Assembly: GCA_945948535.1 (NCBI GenBank)
Contig: CAMFBN010000005.1
Location: 1-64,000 of the forward strand
DNA length: 64,000 bases
Direction: 5' to 3'
From: an uncultured Clostridia bacterium
GTDB lineage: Bacteria; Bacillota; Clostridia; Oscillospirales; Oscillospiraceae
Part shown: in pieces, positions 35,301 to 43,077 of the stretch
How the letters are laid out: each line of letters starts with the position of its first letter
Numbering within the stretch: position 1 is the stretch's first letter
The notes under the pieces: model-generated
Seen by the model: the letters and a program-made list of their open reading frames with translations, nothing else
Databases searched by the model: none
Told to the model about the DNA's origin: nothing
Translations under genes and position numbers: made by a program

Positions 35301-35562
35301 AGATCTGGCAGACAGAGAACAGCTGAAAAAACTGAAGGAATTTGTATTCCGTGTTCTGTCCGGCATGGTGGAGGACATCGCCTCCGGCAATGTGGAGCCG
35401 AATCCCTACACCCGGGGCACAAGCCACAACGCCTGCGCCTTCTGCCCCTATGGCGCAATCTGCCATGAAGCGGAGGTCGCGGGACGGCGCAGCTATAAGG
35501 CGATGAGCGCCCAGCGGTTCTGGGAGGAAATCGAAAAGGAGGGGAAAACCCATGGCAGATAA
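32305..35562 (+). CDS. addB: ATP-dependent helicase/deoxyribonuclease subunit B (AddB, 1085 aa)
   Basis: Second subunit of the AddAB double-strand-break resection complex. The N-terminal helicase-like part (1 to about 700) lacks a recognisable Walker A: the place where other AddB proteins have GxxGxGKT reads LLLGRDWTANSDEV. The C-terminal RecB-type nuclease shows EFGTYVHAVLENT near 755, DRVDVW...VVDYKTGKKDF near 870-895, and a 4Fe-4S set made by an early Cys (CRLSYFLKYG near 735) and CAFCPYGAIC near 1045. ATG 32305 sits behind GAGAAGG; upstream frame is inside spoIIR. Overlaps addA by 11 bases. Confidence 0.93.
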   Translation: MVHLLLGRDWTANSDEVLRRIARDVKERKGNRILMVPELISHETERRLCAFAGDTASRYAEVLSFTRLARRVSDTMGSAAAECLDNGGRVVAMAAAARQLSSRLKAYAAVETKPEFLSGLIDAVDEFKRCCITPQDLMDASRQTEGSLAQKLEELSLLMDGYDGLCRRGKRDPRDQMTWLLEQLEDGTFAQEHVFYIDGFPDFTRQNLAILDYLMQTAPEVTISINCDSLKSGLLAFEKAGDTAGELYRLASHAGVEIQMEVIPPHELPLNSVRESLFQGTIRTGELPDILQTVRAQSPWQECMYAAQRVRQLVEEGCRYRDITVVCTDLPAYQPLMDLVFHRFHIPLYRSGTEEILQNSVINTVLSALDAAIGGFDQRETLQYLRSALSPVNSDTCDQLENYAVIWGIRGSKWTQSWTGHPEGLSGQWDDDARQTLTWLNEVRYQVITPLQRLQSGFRDAKNLRSQVLALTAFLEDIRLQQQLTQMAQELDETGSPREAQILNQLWEILLSALEQMYAVLGDTVWEPEHFSRLFRLLLSQYDVGTIPPVLDAVQMGTVSAMRCHRQKHLIVLGVEEGKLPGYSGSAGVLTDQERVILRQLGVPLTGGSVEGIQAEFAEIYGVFCGAEETIAVCCSGDQPSFLFRRLSQMAGREEQAEMLQGYAQADAYEAGACLARWSANKIAKKLDVLPGYEDTVAKRDYCLGEVQRKSVQALYGSTLNLSASQIDRQAECRLSYFLKYGLRAKERKEAAIDPAEFGTYVHAVLENTARCIRDMGGFHKVTLEQTMEIAHRFSQEYAAERFSQLDSQRMVYLFRRNVQELDMVVRELWQELKDSGFEPVEFELGFGSGEALPPIAIPNHAMNAVLRGFVDRVDVWDNGASRYFRVVDYKTGKKDFDYCDVYNGVGLQMLLYLFALGENGEDLLGEHPIPAGVQYFPARAPYLSVEGKLDAEAVQKERTAQWKRKGLLLNDEAVLQAMEPGDNPCRSYTRKKDGTISGDLADREQLKKLKEFVFRVLSGMVEDIASGNVEPNPYTRGTSHNACAFCPYGAICHEAEVAGRRSYKAMSAQRFWEEIEKEGKTHGR

Positions 35563-38500
35563 GCTAACGCCCCAGCAGGAGCAGGCAGTACATAACCGGG
35601 GCGGGAAGCTGCTGGTTTCCGCCGCCGCCGGTTCCGGGAAAACCAAGGTGCTGGTTGACAGGCTGATGACCTATCTTACGGACGAGCATGATCCTGCCAA
35701 TCTGGATGACTTTCTGATCATTACCTATACCAAAGCGGCGGCCGCGGAGCTTCGGGGAAAGATCGCGGCGAAGCTGAGCCAGCGCATTGCGGAGGAACCG
35801 GAGAATAAGCATTTGCAGAAGCAGATGCAGCGGCTGTTTCTGGCAAAAATCGCCACGGTTCACGGCTTTTGCGGGGATATCCTCCGGGAATACGCCTACC
35901 GATTGGATATTCCGGCGGATTTTCGGGTGGCGGATGAAAATGAATGCCGTGAAATCCGGGAGCAGGTACTCGCGGATTTGCTGGACAAGGCCTATTCGAG
36001 CGGGGAAGACCCGGATTTCCGGGCATTTGTGGATACCCAGGGACTGGGCAGGGATGACCGTCTGGTGCCCCAGATCATTGAAAAGGTTTACGACAGCGCC
36101 AGATGCCACCTGAACCCGAAGCAGTGGCTGGATACCTGCCTGACCCTGCTGGATGCGCAGGACGTTACCGATGCCTCGGAAACCATTTGGGGTCAGTTTT
36201 TGATCGATGACCTCCGCGACTATCTGGACTGTCAGATTCATGTAATCGAACAATGCGCCATTCAGCTTTCTGCCAGCGAAGGGATGGAGAAGGCAGCCGT
36301 CAACCTGAGGGACACCCTGTACCAGCTTCAGTCTCTGCGGGCGGAGGAAACTTGGGATGGAATTGTCAAAAACCGCGTCATTGATTACGGAAGGTTGGTA
36401 TTTCCCAAGAAAAATGTGGATATGGACTTGGCAGAACGGGTGAAAGCCGCGCGCAAAGGCTGCAAGACCGGACTGGAACGAAAGCTGAAGAATTTCTCAG
36501 ACGATTCTGCACAGGTGCTCGCGGATTTGGTCCAGTCGGCCTCCGGTGCGCGGGGACTTGCCAAGCTTGTGGAGCTGTTTGACCGGGACTACCGCTCGGC
36601 CAAGCGAAGCCGCCGGATTCTGGATTTCAGCGATCTGGAGCACAACACGCTGGACCTGCTGCTGGGCAAATCCCGAACCAATCCCACTGCCGCTGCGGCG
36701 GAAATCGGCGGCAGATACCGGGAAATTTTGGTGGACGAATATCAGGATTCCAACGGCGTGCAGGACGCAATCTTTACCGCGCTGAGCCGGGAAAAGCAGA
36801 ATTGCTTTCTGGTGGGTGACGTTAAGCAGTCCATCTATCAGTTCCGGTTGGCAGACCCGGGGATTTTCCTTGAAAAATATGAATCCTACGCACCCGCCGA
36901 AGAAGCCCAGCCGGGGCAGGGCCGAAAGGTGCTGCTCAGCCATAATTTCCGTTCCGGTGCGGAGGTGATCGAAGGCGTCAATCATGTGTTTACCACCTGT
37001 ATGACCCCGAAAGTCGGAGGACTCTACTATACGGACGCGGAAGCCCTCCGGGAGGGGGTTCCCCACATCCCGCTGCCGGACCCCGGCGTAGAGCTGTACG
37101 CGCTGGAAACCGTCTCGGACACCTACGCAGAAGAAGCAGCCTTTGTTGCCGGAAGAATCCGTGATATGCTGTCTTCCGGCACACCGGTCCGGGACGGGGA
37201 CACGCTGCGTCCCGTAAAGCCCGGAGACATTGTGATTTTGCTCCGGTCTCCCGGCAGCGCCGGGGGAAACTTCCAGCGGGCGCTGGAGGGACTTGGCATC
37301 CATTGCTCCACCGGCGGCGGCACGGACCTGCTGCAAACTCAGGAAATCGGAACCTTCCGCAGCCTGCTGCAAACAGTGATGAACCCCCGGCAGGATATCC
37401 CTCTGATCAGTGTGCTGGCAAGCCCGGTATTTGGCTTTACGGCGGAGGACTTGGCCCAAATCCGGGCAAAACAGAAAAAAGGCGCCTTCTATGACGCACT
37501 CGTGTCCAGCGGACACCCAAAGGCAGAAGCGTTTCTCCTGACGCTGAATACCCTCCGCTCTGAGGCAAAACGCAGCACCCTGACCGGGCTGATGGAGAAA
37601 TGTCTGCTGCTGACCCGCATGGACAGTATTTTTGCAGCCATGCCCGGCGGGGAGGCCAAGACAGCGAACATTCAGACCTTTTACCAATACGCCTGTGATT
37701 TTGAAAAGGGAATCATGCGGGAGCTTTCCCAGTTTCTTGAGCATCTGGACAGGATGGAGGAGCGGGGGCTGGTTTCAGCAGGCGCAGCCGGAACGGACTG
37801 CGTGAATATTATGAGCATCCACAAGTCCAAGGGATTGGAATTCCCGGTGGTATTTCTGTGCAATCTGTCCCGGCGGTTCAATCAGGAGGACCTGCGGGCC
37901 CAGATTCTCTGCGACAGAACGCTGGGACTGGGCCTGTCCAGCGCGGATACGGAAAACCGCATTCGCTATCCGTCTCTTGCCAAGCGGGCCATTGCGGTGA
38001 AAATGGCATCAGAGAGTGTTTCCGAGGAGATGCGGGTGCTGTACGTAGCCATGACCCGGGCAAAGGACCGGCTTGTGATGACCTATGCCTCTCAGACCCT
38101 TACCTCAGACCTGAAGGAGATCGCCCAGCGCTGTGACTTTGACGGCGGGCGGCTGCTGGGACAGGACGCCACCTGCATGGGCGACTGGGTGCTCCTTGCG
38201 GCTGTGGGCAGGGGGGAAGCGGGCGCCCTGCACGCTTTGGGCGGCAGACCGGCGGAAACCATTCTGACCGACCATTCCTGGCGGATCGAAACCCCGATGG
38301 TTCAGGCGGAGATGCAAACCGCCGCTGCTGCTGAGGAGGAGACACCTACGCTGCCCCCAGAGTTGGAGACACAGCTGCGCCGTTCCCTGGCCTTCCGGTA
38401 TGCCCATATTCCGGCAACCTGCACGCCGTCCAAGCAGACGGCAACCGGACGGAAGGGCCGTGCCAAGGACGCGGAAGCGGCAGAAAACGCGGAGCCACCC

Positions 38501-39058
38501 AAAAAACCGGAACGAAACTGGCGTCAGCCGGAATTCCTGACCGCACAGGCAGAGGGCAGAAGCTACGGCAGCGCCATGCACGCGGCCCTGCAATACCTGA
38601 AATATGAAAACTGCGGGGACGTTCTGGCGGTAACAGCGGAAATACAGCGGCTGGTCACGGAAGGATTCCTGACCCGGGAGCAAGGAATGCTGGTAAATAC
38701 AGAAAAGCTGGCCCGCTTTTTCCGGACGGAGCCCGGAAGAAAGCTGCGCTCCGGCGCGCCCTGCCTGCGGGAGTTCAAATTTTCAATTTTGGATGACGGC
38801 AGACATTACGGCGAAGGGCTGGAAGGAGAGCAGGTGCTTTTGCAGGGCGTTGTGGACTGTGCGCTTTTGGAGCCGGACGGAATCACCGTGATTGATTTCA
38901 AAACCGACCGGGTGACAGAAGAGACTGTCAGCGCAGTCGCCGACCGCTACTGCCTACAGGTGCAGACCTACGCGGATGCTCTGAGCCGAATCTATGAAAT
39001 GCCCATCAAGCGGAAACTGCTGTACTTCTTCAGTCTGGATACCTTTATTGAACTATAG
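35552..39058 (+). CDS. addA: ATP-dependent helicase/nuclease subunit A (AddA, 1168 aa)
   Basis: Motor and nuclease subunit of AddAB, which processes broken DNA ends and produces 3' tails for RecA. SF1 motifs in order: LTPQQEQAVHNRGG, Walker A SAAAGSGKT near residue 24-31, TYTKAAAAEL, VHGFCGDIL near 107, VDEYQDSNGVQDAIF near 395, GDVKQSIYQFR near 420, NFRSG, MSIHKSKGLEFPVVFL near 754 and YVAMTRAKDRL near 832. The C-terminal RecB nuclease has GSAMHAALQYL near 1007, GVVDCALLEPDGITVIDFKTD near 1100-1120, then the QVQTYADAL Gln-Tyr motif. AAAAGGAGG precedes the ATG. Translationally coupled to addB. Confidence 0.96.
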   Translation: MADKLTPQQEQAVHNRGGKLLVSAAAGSGKTKVLVDRLMTYLTDEHDPANLDDFLIITYTKAAAAELRGKIAAKLSQRIAEEPENKHLQKQMQRLFLAKIATVHGFCGDILREYAYRLDIPADFRVADENECREIREQVLADLLDKAYSSGEDPDFRAFVDTQGLGRDDRLVPQIIEKVYDSARCHLNPKQWLDTCLTLLDAQDVTDASETIWGQFLIDDLRDYLDCQIHVIEQCAIQLSASEGMEKAAVNLRDTLYQLQSLRAEETWDGIVKNRVIDYGRLVFPKKNVDMDLAERVKAARKGCKTGLERKLKNFSDDSAQVLADLVQSASGARGLAKLVELFDRDYRSAKRSRRILDFSDLEHNTLDLLLGKSRTNPTAAAAEIGGRYREILVDEYQDSNGVQDAIFTALSREKQNCFLVGDVKQSIYQFRLADPGIFLEKYESYAPAEEAQPGQGRKVLLSHNFRSGAEVIEGVNHVFTTCMTPKVGGLYYTDAEALREGVPHIPLPDPGVELYALETVSDTYAEEAAFVAGRIRDMLSSGTPVRDGDTLRPVKPGDIVILLRSPGSAGGNFQRALEGLGIHCSTGGGTDLLQTQEIGTFRSLLQTVMNPRQDIPLISVLASPVFGFTAEDLAQIRAKQKKGAFYDALVSSGHPKAEAFLLTLNTLRSEAKRSTLTGLMEKCLLLTRMDSIFAAMPGGEAKTANIQTFYQYACDFEKGIMRELSQFLEHLDRMEERGLVSAGAAGTDCVNIMSIHKSKGLEFPVVFLCNLSRRFNQEDLRAQILCDRTLGLGLSSADTENRIRYPSLAKRAIAVKMASESVSEEMRVLYVAMTRAKDRLVMTYASQTLTSDLKEIAQRCDFDGGRLLGQDATCMGDWVLLAAVGRGEAGALHALGGRPAETILTDHSWRIETPMVQAEMQTAAAAEEETPTLPPELETQLRRSLAFRYAHIPATCTPSKQTATGRKGRAKDAEAAENAEPPKKPERNWRQPEFLTAQAEGRSYGSAMHAALQYLKYENCGDVLAVTAEIQRLVTEGFLTREQGMLVNTEKLARFFRTEPGRKLRSGAPCLREFKFSILDDGRHYGEGLEGEQVLLQGVVDCALLEPDGITVIDFKTDRVTEETVSAVADRYCLQVQTYADALSRIYEMPIKRKLLYFFSLDTFIEL

Positions 39059-39092
39059 AAAATGTGGGTCACCGGATACGGTGGCCCACATT
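39057..39092 (-). terminator. Terminator of the spoVA / Asn-Gln peptide operon
   Basis: TGTGGG-CACCG / CGGTG-CCCACA stem with a GATA loop, followed on the minus strand by TTTTC. It stands between convergent addA and the 34-residue gene. Confidence 0.7.
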
Positions 39093-39096
39093 GCCG

Positions 39097-39201
39097 TCAG
39101 CGGCTGTTTCTGTTCTGATTCTGGTTGCTGTTCTGGTTCTGATTGTTGTTCTGATTCTGGTTGTTGTTATTCTGGTTCTGATTCTTATTCTGGTTGTTCA
39201 T
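39097..39201 (-). CDS. Asn/Gln-rich microprotein (34 aa)
   Basis: A short gene downstream of spoVAE that reads almost only Asn and Gln, in repeating NQNQN units, with one Lys and a RNSR tail. The case for a real gene is the strong ribosome site GGGAGG 8 bases before ATG 39201, the stop followed directly by a terminator, and its place behind spoVAD-spoVAE under a probable sigma-G promoter. Codon use alternates AAC/AAT and CAG, so it is not a simple DNA repeat. Small Asn/Gln-rich proteins are known from spores, but this one is not recognised by name. It would be low-complexity, hydrophilic and unfolded. Function unknown. Confidence 0.65.
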   Translation of the reverse strand: MNNQNKNQNQNNNNQNQNNNQNQNSNQNQNRNSR

Positions 39202-39260
39202 GCTTTGTTCCTCCCAAAACGATCTGGCGGCATAGCCGCCTACCTAGGATAACCTGTTTT

Positions 39261-39617
39261 TCAGGATTTATCCCTTGCTTTAAACAGGAAGCTTGCCACA
39301 AGTCCCGCGATAATCGCGGCGGCAATGCCGCCGGCAGCGGCCTTCAGTCCGCCGGTGAAAATGCCCAGAAATCCGTCCTTTGTTACCGCTTCCTTGACAC
39401 CCTTGGCGAGGAGACTTCCAAAGCCTGTCAAAGGCACGGATGCGCCTGCCCCAGCGAATTCAATGAGCTTCGGGTATAGTCCGACCGCCCCCAAAAGGAC
39501 ACCGGCGACTACATAGCTCACCAGAATTCGAGCCGGCGTCAGCTTGGTTTTGTCAATCAGAATCTGTCCGATGAGACACAGCGCACCGCCCACCAGAAAT
39601 GCCTTGACATAGTCCAT
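39261..39617 (-). CDS. spoVAE: Stage V sporulation protein AE (118 aa)
   Basis: Small membrane subunit of the SpoVA channel that moves calcium-dipicolinate into the forespore and out during germination. About four helices cover the chain. The family sequence MDYVKAFLVGGALCLIGQILID at the N-terminus, the LTPARILVSYVVAGVLLGAVGLY helix, and the GAGASVPLTGFGSLLAKGV loop are distinctive of SpoVAE (AEb type). GGAGGG precedes the ATG, which lies one base after the spoVAD stop. SpoVAC, the usual third partner, is not encoded here. Confidence 0.93.
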   Translation of the reverse strand: MDYVKAFLVGGALCLIGQILIDKTKLTPARILVSYVVAGVLLGAVGLYPKLIEFAGAGASVPLTGFGSLLAKGVKEAVTKDGFLGIFTGGLKAAAGGIAAAIIAGLVASFLFKARDKS

Positions 39618-39618
39618 A

Positions 39619-40635
39619 TTACCGCCCTCCTGTAATGCTGACTGCGTGACATACGCCGGGAATGGGAAGTCCCTGCTGGGTGGAGGTGGGGGACAGCAGT
39701 GCCCCGGTGCCGCAGAACAGGATTTTTTTTAGCTTCCCGGTGTTCAGCTGGTCCAGAAGATACCCGCACAGGGTGATGGCACTGCACCCGCAGCCGGAGC
39801 CGCCGGCATGGACATCCTGCGAGGTGTTGTCAAATACGGTGGTGCCGCAGTCCATGAGCTTGCCTCCAAGGGACAGCCCGTCCAGCCGGGCCAGCTCCAG
39901 CAGCATTTCCATGCCCAGTTGCCCCAAATCGCCGGTGACAATCCGGTCAAAGTCCTCGGGCCCGGTGTTCAGGTCGGCAAAATGGGCCTTGATGGTTGCC
40001 AGTGCCGCAGGGGCCATAGCCGCGCCCATGTTGTTGGCGTCCTTGATTCCGAGATCTGTAACGGTGCCGATGGTGCAGGCGGTGATTTTTGGCCCTTTGC
40101 CCTGAGAGCGTACCAGTGCGGCCCCGGAGCCGGTGACGGTCCATTGTGATGTGGGCGTCCGCTGTCCGCCATAGTCCAGCGGGAAACGGTACTGCCGTTC
40201 CGAGGACGCAAAATGAGAGGAGGTCATGGCAACCACCGTATCCGCAAACCCGCCGCCCACTGTCATGGAGGCCAAAAGCAGACTTTCCGCCATGGTGGAG
40301 CAGGCGCCGTACAGTCCCAAATGGGGAACCCCGGTGTTTCGCAGGGTAAAGGAGGAACCGATGCACTGGTTCAGCAGGTCGCCGGAGAAGACCACGTCAA
40401 AATCCGACATGGTCATTCCCGCTTTCTCCGCCAGCTTCCGCAAAGCCAGCTGCTGCATCTGTTTTTCCGCCTGCTCCCAGGTTTTCTGTCCAAAATAGGT
40501 ATCCCGGCACTTAACATCGAAGGTATGAGACAGCGGCCCCTCTACTTCTTTTTTTCCGGCCACATTGGCCCATGTGGTAATGACCGGCGGCTGGGCCAGC
40601 ACAAAGCTCTGCCGCCCCCGTTTCTGACTTGCCAT
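39619..40635 (-). CDS. spoVAD: Stage V sporulation protein AD (338 aa)
   Basis: Thiolase-fold, dipicolinate-binding soluble subunit of the SpoVA channel. Typical features are the start QSFVLAQPPVI, the DTYFGQKTWEQAE segment, VVFSGDLLNQCIGSSF near 85-100, GLYGACSTMAESLLLA near 113-128 (thiolase-like Cys), and the C-terminal HAGGSGCGCSAI stretch. Length is standard. AGGAAGG lies upstream. First gene of a short minus-strand operon with spoVAE and the Asn/Gln peptide. Confidence 0.95.
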   Translation of the reverse strand: MASQKRGRQSFVLAQPPVITTWANVAGKKEVEGPLSHTFDVKCRDTYFGQKTWEQAEKQMQQLALRKLAEKAGMTMSDFDVVFSGDLLNQCIGSSFTLRNTGVPHLGLYGACSTMAESLLLASMTVGGGFADTVVAMTSSHFASSERQYRFPLDYGGQRTPTSQWTVTGSGAALVRSQGKGPKITACTIGTVTDLGIKDANNMGAAMAPAALATIKAHFADLNTGPEDFDRIVTGDLGQLGMEMLLELARLDGLSLGGKLMDCGTTVFDNTSQDVHAGGSGCGCSAITLCGYLLDQLNTGKLKKILFCGTGALLSPTSTQQGLPIPGVCHAVSITGGR

Positions 40636-40663
40636 GACAGCACCTTCCTCGATTTGTTTTTCC

Positions 40664-40694
40664 TAGTATGCGCGGTTCTTGCGCGAACCATTCA
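40664..40694 (-). promoter_or_regulatory. Sigma-G-type promoter of spoVAD
   Basis: On the minus strand TGAATG (40689-40694), an 18-base spacer, and CATACTA (40664-40670). CATACTA is the exact sigma-G -10 and TGAATG differs from TGAATA by one base. SpoVA genes are sigma-G-dependent in Bacillus. Confidence 0.7.
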
Positions 40695-40707
40695 AATGAT
40701 GTATAAT
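40679..40707 (+). promoter_or_regulatory. Promoter of the two acetyltransferase genes
   Basis: TTGCGC (40679-40684) and TATAAT (40702-40707), 17-base spacing. It overlaps the divergent sigma-G promoter of spoVAD. Confidence 0.65.
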
Positions 40708-40728
40708 TGAAAAAGAGGGGGAAGCATT

Positions 40729-41226
40729 ATGAATTATTCGGTTCGTCCGGCGAAGCTGTCGGATTTGGGGAGAATTGAGGAAATTTACAGCTATGCCAGA
40801 GATTTCATGGCAAACAACGGAAATCCAAATCAGTGGGGCAAAACCAATCCGCCTACGGCGCAGCTTCGGCAGGACATTGCGCAAAACCGACTGTTTGTCA
40901 TAACTGACGGGGAGAGCATACACGGTGTGTTCTTCTTCTGGGTGGGAGAAGACCCGACCTACCAACGAATCGACGGCGGAACCTGGCGCTCGGATACGCC
41001 ATACGGTACCATCCATCGCATTGCGGGAGACGGTTCCGGCGGCATTCTGAAAACGGCGGTGACCTATGCGGAAGAAAGAATCGGTCATCTGCGGATCGAT
41101 ACCCACGAGGATAACCATGTGATGCAGGGCGCGGTCAAAAAGTTGGGCTTTCAGCGCCGCGGAATCATCTATATTGCGGATGGCTCCCCGAGAATTGCGT
41201 ACGATTATCTGGAATGGGAGAAGTAG
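40729..41226 (+). CDS. GNAT-family N-acetyltransferase (165 aa)
   Basis: Acetyl-CoA-dependent acyltransferase of the GNAT superfamily. The N-terminus VRPAKLSDLGRIEEIYSYARDFM is the usual first strand and helix. The acetyl-CoA-binding part is degenerate: in place of the Q/RxxGxG/A loop the sequence has IHRIAGDGSGGILKTAVTYAEE near 105-125. The final HLRIDTHEDNHVMQGAVKKLGFQRRGIIYI block is a normal GNAT motif B. Substrate unknown. Co-transcribed with the next acetyltransferase, 3 bases away. Confidence 0.85.
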   Translation: MNYSVRPAKLSDLGRIEEIYSYARDFMANNGNPNQWGKTNPPTAQLRQDIAQNRLFVITDGESIHGVFFFWVGEDPTYQRIDGGTWRSDTPYGTIHRIAGDGSGGILKTAVTYAEERIGHLRIDTHEDNHVMQGAVKKLGFQRRGIIYIADGSPRIAYDYLEWEK

Positions 41227-41229
41227 AAA

Positions 41230-41673
41230 ATGATCAGACAGGCGGAGGCCGGGGATATCTCCCGGATTGCGGAAATTTTGTTTTTTACCAAGCGGGTGAA
41301 TTACCGCAGAATCTTCCATAATGACCGGTATTCCTTTGGAGAACTACAGGTCATGACGGTTGCTGGTGAATTGCAGCAAAATCCCGGGGAGTTGAGGGAG
41401 ATTTGGGTCTATGAAGAGGATTTTGTGAAGGGAATGATCCGCGTTCGGGTGCAGGAAGTGGTGCAGCTGTACGTGGACTCCTTTTTCGCCGGGCAGGGCA
41501 TCGGAGGAACACTTCTGGACTTTGCGGTGGAACGTTTTTCCGTCAAGAATTTATGGGTGCTGGAAAGCAATCCCCGTGCCATCGCGTTTTATGAGCGCCA
41601 TGGCTTTCATAACAGCGGCATCTGGAAATACGAAGAGGGCACCACCCAACGTCTGCTGTGGATGCAGAGGTAA
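41230..41673 (+). CDS. GNAT-family N-acetyltransferase (147 aa)
   Basis: Second acetyltransferase of the pair, not closely similar to the first. A regular acetyl-CoA loop GQGIGGTLLDFAVER is seen near residues 90-105, and the C-terminal LESNPRAIAFYERHGFHNSG block completes motif B. The N-terminal half is IRQAEAGDISRIAEILFFTKRVNYR. No specific substrate is suggested. A terminator follows at 41680-41727. Confidence 0.88.
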   Translation: MIRQAEAGDISRIAEILFFTKRVNYRRIFHNDRYSFGELQVMTVAGELQQNPGELREIWVYEEDFVKGMIRVRVQEVVQLYVDSFFAGQGIGGTLLDFAVERFSVKNLWVLESNPRAIAFYERHGFHNSGIWKYEEGTTQRLLWMQR

Positions 41674-41679
41674 AAAAGA

Positions 41680-41727
41680 AATGTCATTGCGAACCAGTGC
41701 ACACATTGGCTCTCAATGACATTTTTG
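41680..41727. terminator. Bidirectional terminator between acetyltransferase and NlpC/P60 genes
   Basis: AATGTCATTG / CAATGACATT arms followed by TTTTTG, with a further imperfect inner pairing (CCAGTG / CATTGG). The sequence resembles dispersed palindromes often seen at gene ends in gut Firmicutes; that resemblance is from memory, not from a search. Confidence 0.65.
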
Positions 41728-41728
41728 T

Positions 41729-42688
41729 TTATTGCGCGACCCGGCAGGCGCCGTAATAGTGCTCTGCCCAGTAGCCGGTGGTGAGATCGGAGTAAGAAAC
41801 GGTGGAACGGGAGTTGGGCGCATGGATGAACTGTCCGCCGCCGGCGTAGATACCCGCATGGGTGATGCTGCCGGAACCGAAGAAAACCAGATCGCCCACC
41901 TGCAATGCGGACTTTTCTACGGAAGTTCCCATTTTGTACTGCTCGGCGGGCGTACGGTAAGGGGACAATCCCAGCTGCCTGAGCACATAGTAAACAAATC
42001 CGGAGCAGTCAAAGCCGCTGGGGGATGCGCCGCCCGCCCGGTAGGGACAGCCGAGATGCTTCTGTGCTTCTTCCAGAATCTGGCTGCCGGTGACGCTGAC
42101 CGGAACCGCGCTGGCAGAGCTGCCGGGGACAGTCCCAATGGATTTACCGCCCCGATAATACTTGGGAGAATTGGGAGAATCCGGGTTTTCATAGGGAATT
42201 TCCGTCAGTTCCACAAAATCGCTTCGTATGTAGCAGACTTTTTCTTTAAACAGAACCTTGAACCAGCCTTCGTTGATCCCCACAATATAGCAATGGTCTT
42301 CGCTGCCGGAAACAGCGGCGACAGGGTAGGAAGTGGCCGGGCCGGTGCGCAGATTTACGCCGGTGCCGCGTATTTTTCCATAGCCCAGCTCGGCATTTTC
42401 CCTGGTGCTGACGGACAGGTAGTCCGCGTGCATATAGCCTTCCTGAAGGTTATAGCTCACTTTGTACCAGTCGCCCTCCCTGGCGATGACGGCAACGCAT
42501 TCGCCGCGAACGGCGGTATCCAGCGTGGATGCCGTGGTCGCGGCGCTGCTGCGAAGCCTTAATGAGGTTGCGTTCACAAATCCGATGCCGTACATCAGGT
42601 TGTCGGCAGCGGACGCGGAAAGGGGAATACAGCCTGCCGCCAGCACCAGAGCCAGCGTCAGGGTGAGTAGGTTGCGAATGATCTTCAT
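41729..42688 (-). CDS. Secreted NlpC/P60 cell-wall hydrolase with two SH3-like domains (319 aa)
   Basis: Exported peptidoglycan endopeptidase. The signal peptide covers residues 1-27; cleavage after ASA is expected. An LAAGC near residue 19 is a weak lipobox alternative. Two bacterial SH3 domains follow: NATSLRLRSSAATTASTLD near 40-60, and GVNLRTGPATSYPVAAV near 110-126. A Pro/Ser-rich linker leads to the NlpC/P60 domain from about 200, with catalytic Cys in GFDCSGFV, His in THAGIYAGGGQFIHAPN and the third polar residue in that stretch. Typical of enzymes that cleave the gamma-Glu to diamino-acid bond. Confidence 0.93.
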   Translation of the reverse strand: MKIIRNLLTLTLALVLAAGCIPLSASAADNLMYGIGFVNATSLRLRSSAATTASTLDTAVRGECVAVIAREGDWYKVSYNLQEGYMHADYLSVSTRENAELGYGKIRGTGVNLRTGPATSYPVAAVSGSEDHCYIVGINEGWFKVLFKEKVCYIRSDFVELTEIPYENPDSPNSPKYYRGGKSIGTVPGSSASAVPVSVTGSQILEEAQKHLGCPYRAGGASPSGFDCSGFVYYVLRQLGLSPYRTPAEQYKMGTSVEKSALQVGDLVFFGSGSITHAGIYAGGGQFIHAPNSRSTVSYSDLTTGYWAEHYYGACRVAQ

Positions 42689-42756
42689 ACTTTGCCTCCG
42701 TGCAGGGTAACGTGCTCCATCTGCGGAGCGGGAAAACGCGGGGAAATCAGGCGGGA

Positions 42757-43047
42757 TTACTTGCCGGCCAGCGCCCGTTCCAGCCAGACGCAGCCAACGT
42801 CCAGCGCGGTGTAGAAACCGTCCTTCTCGCTCTTTTTCACAATACGGTCCCGGCTTCTTGCGGCGGGATCGGTGAGCTGCAGCTGAACGGAAACCCGGGT
42901 AGCCACATCCAGGTCACCGACCTTTTTCGTCTCCAGAACCTGGAGCATCACGATGTGGCTGTCGGCCATGGAACCATAATAAACGAGGTTGTCCTTGCGC
43001 ATCAGCGGACGGCCTTTATACATGAGAACTGCATTTTCATCAGCCAT
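42757..43047 (-). CDS. Conserved small protein of unknown function (96 aa)
   Basis: Soluble 96-residue protein beginning MADENAVLMYKGRPLMRKDN. It has a high content of beta-type sequence, a central VGDLDVATRVSVQLQLTD, and a helical end GFYTALDVGCVWLERALAGK. No catalytic motif or membrane segment is seen, and no family name is recalled. The gene is convincingly real: AGGAGG ribosome site 8-9 bases before the ATG, a near-consensus promoter, and a palindrome inside that promoter that suggests tight control. Confidence 0.75.
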   Translation of the reverse strand: MADENAVLMYKGRPLMRKDNLVYYGSMADSHIVMLQVLETKKVGDLDVATRVSVQLQLTDPAARSRDRIVKKSEKDGFYTALDVGCVWLERALAGK

Positions 43048-43077
43048 GAAACGTACCTCCTTGGAAAATGTAATCAG

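Noticed and set aside
39064..39252. Plus-strand 62-codon hydrophobic frame
   Set aside because: It is the reverse complement of the Asn/Gln codons (CAG/AAC become Leu/Val/Ile). The minus-strand reading has the ribosome site and terminator.
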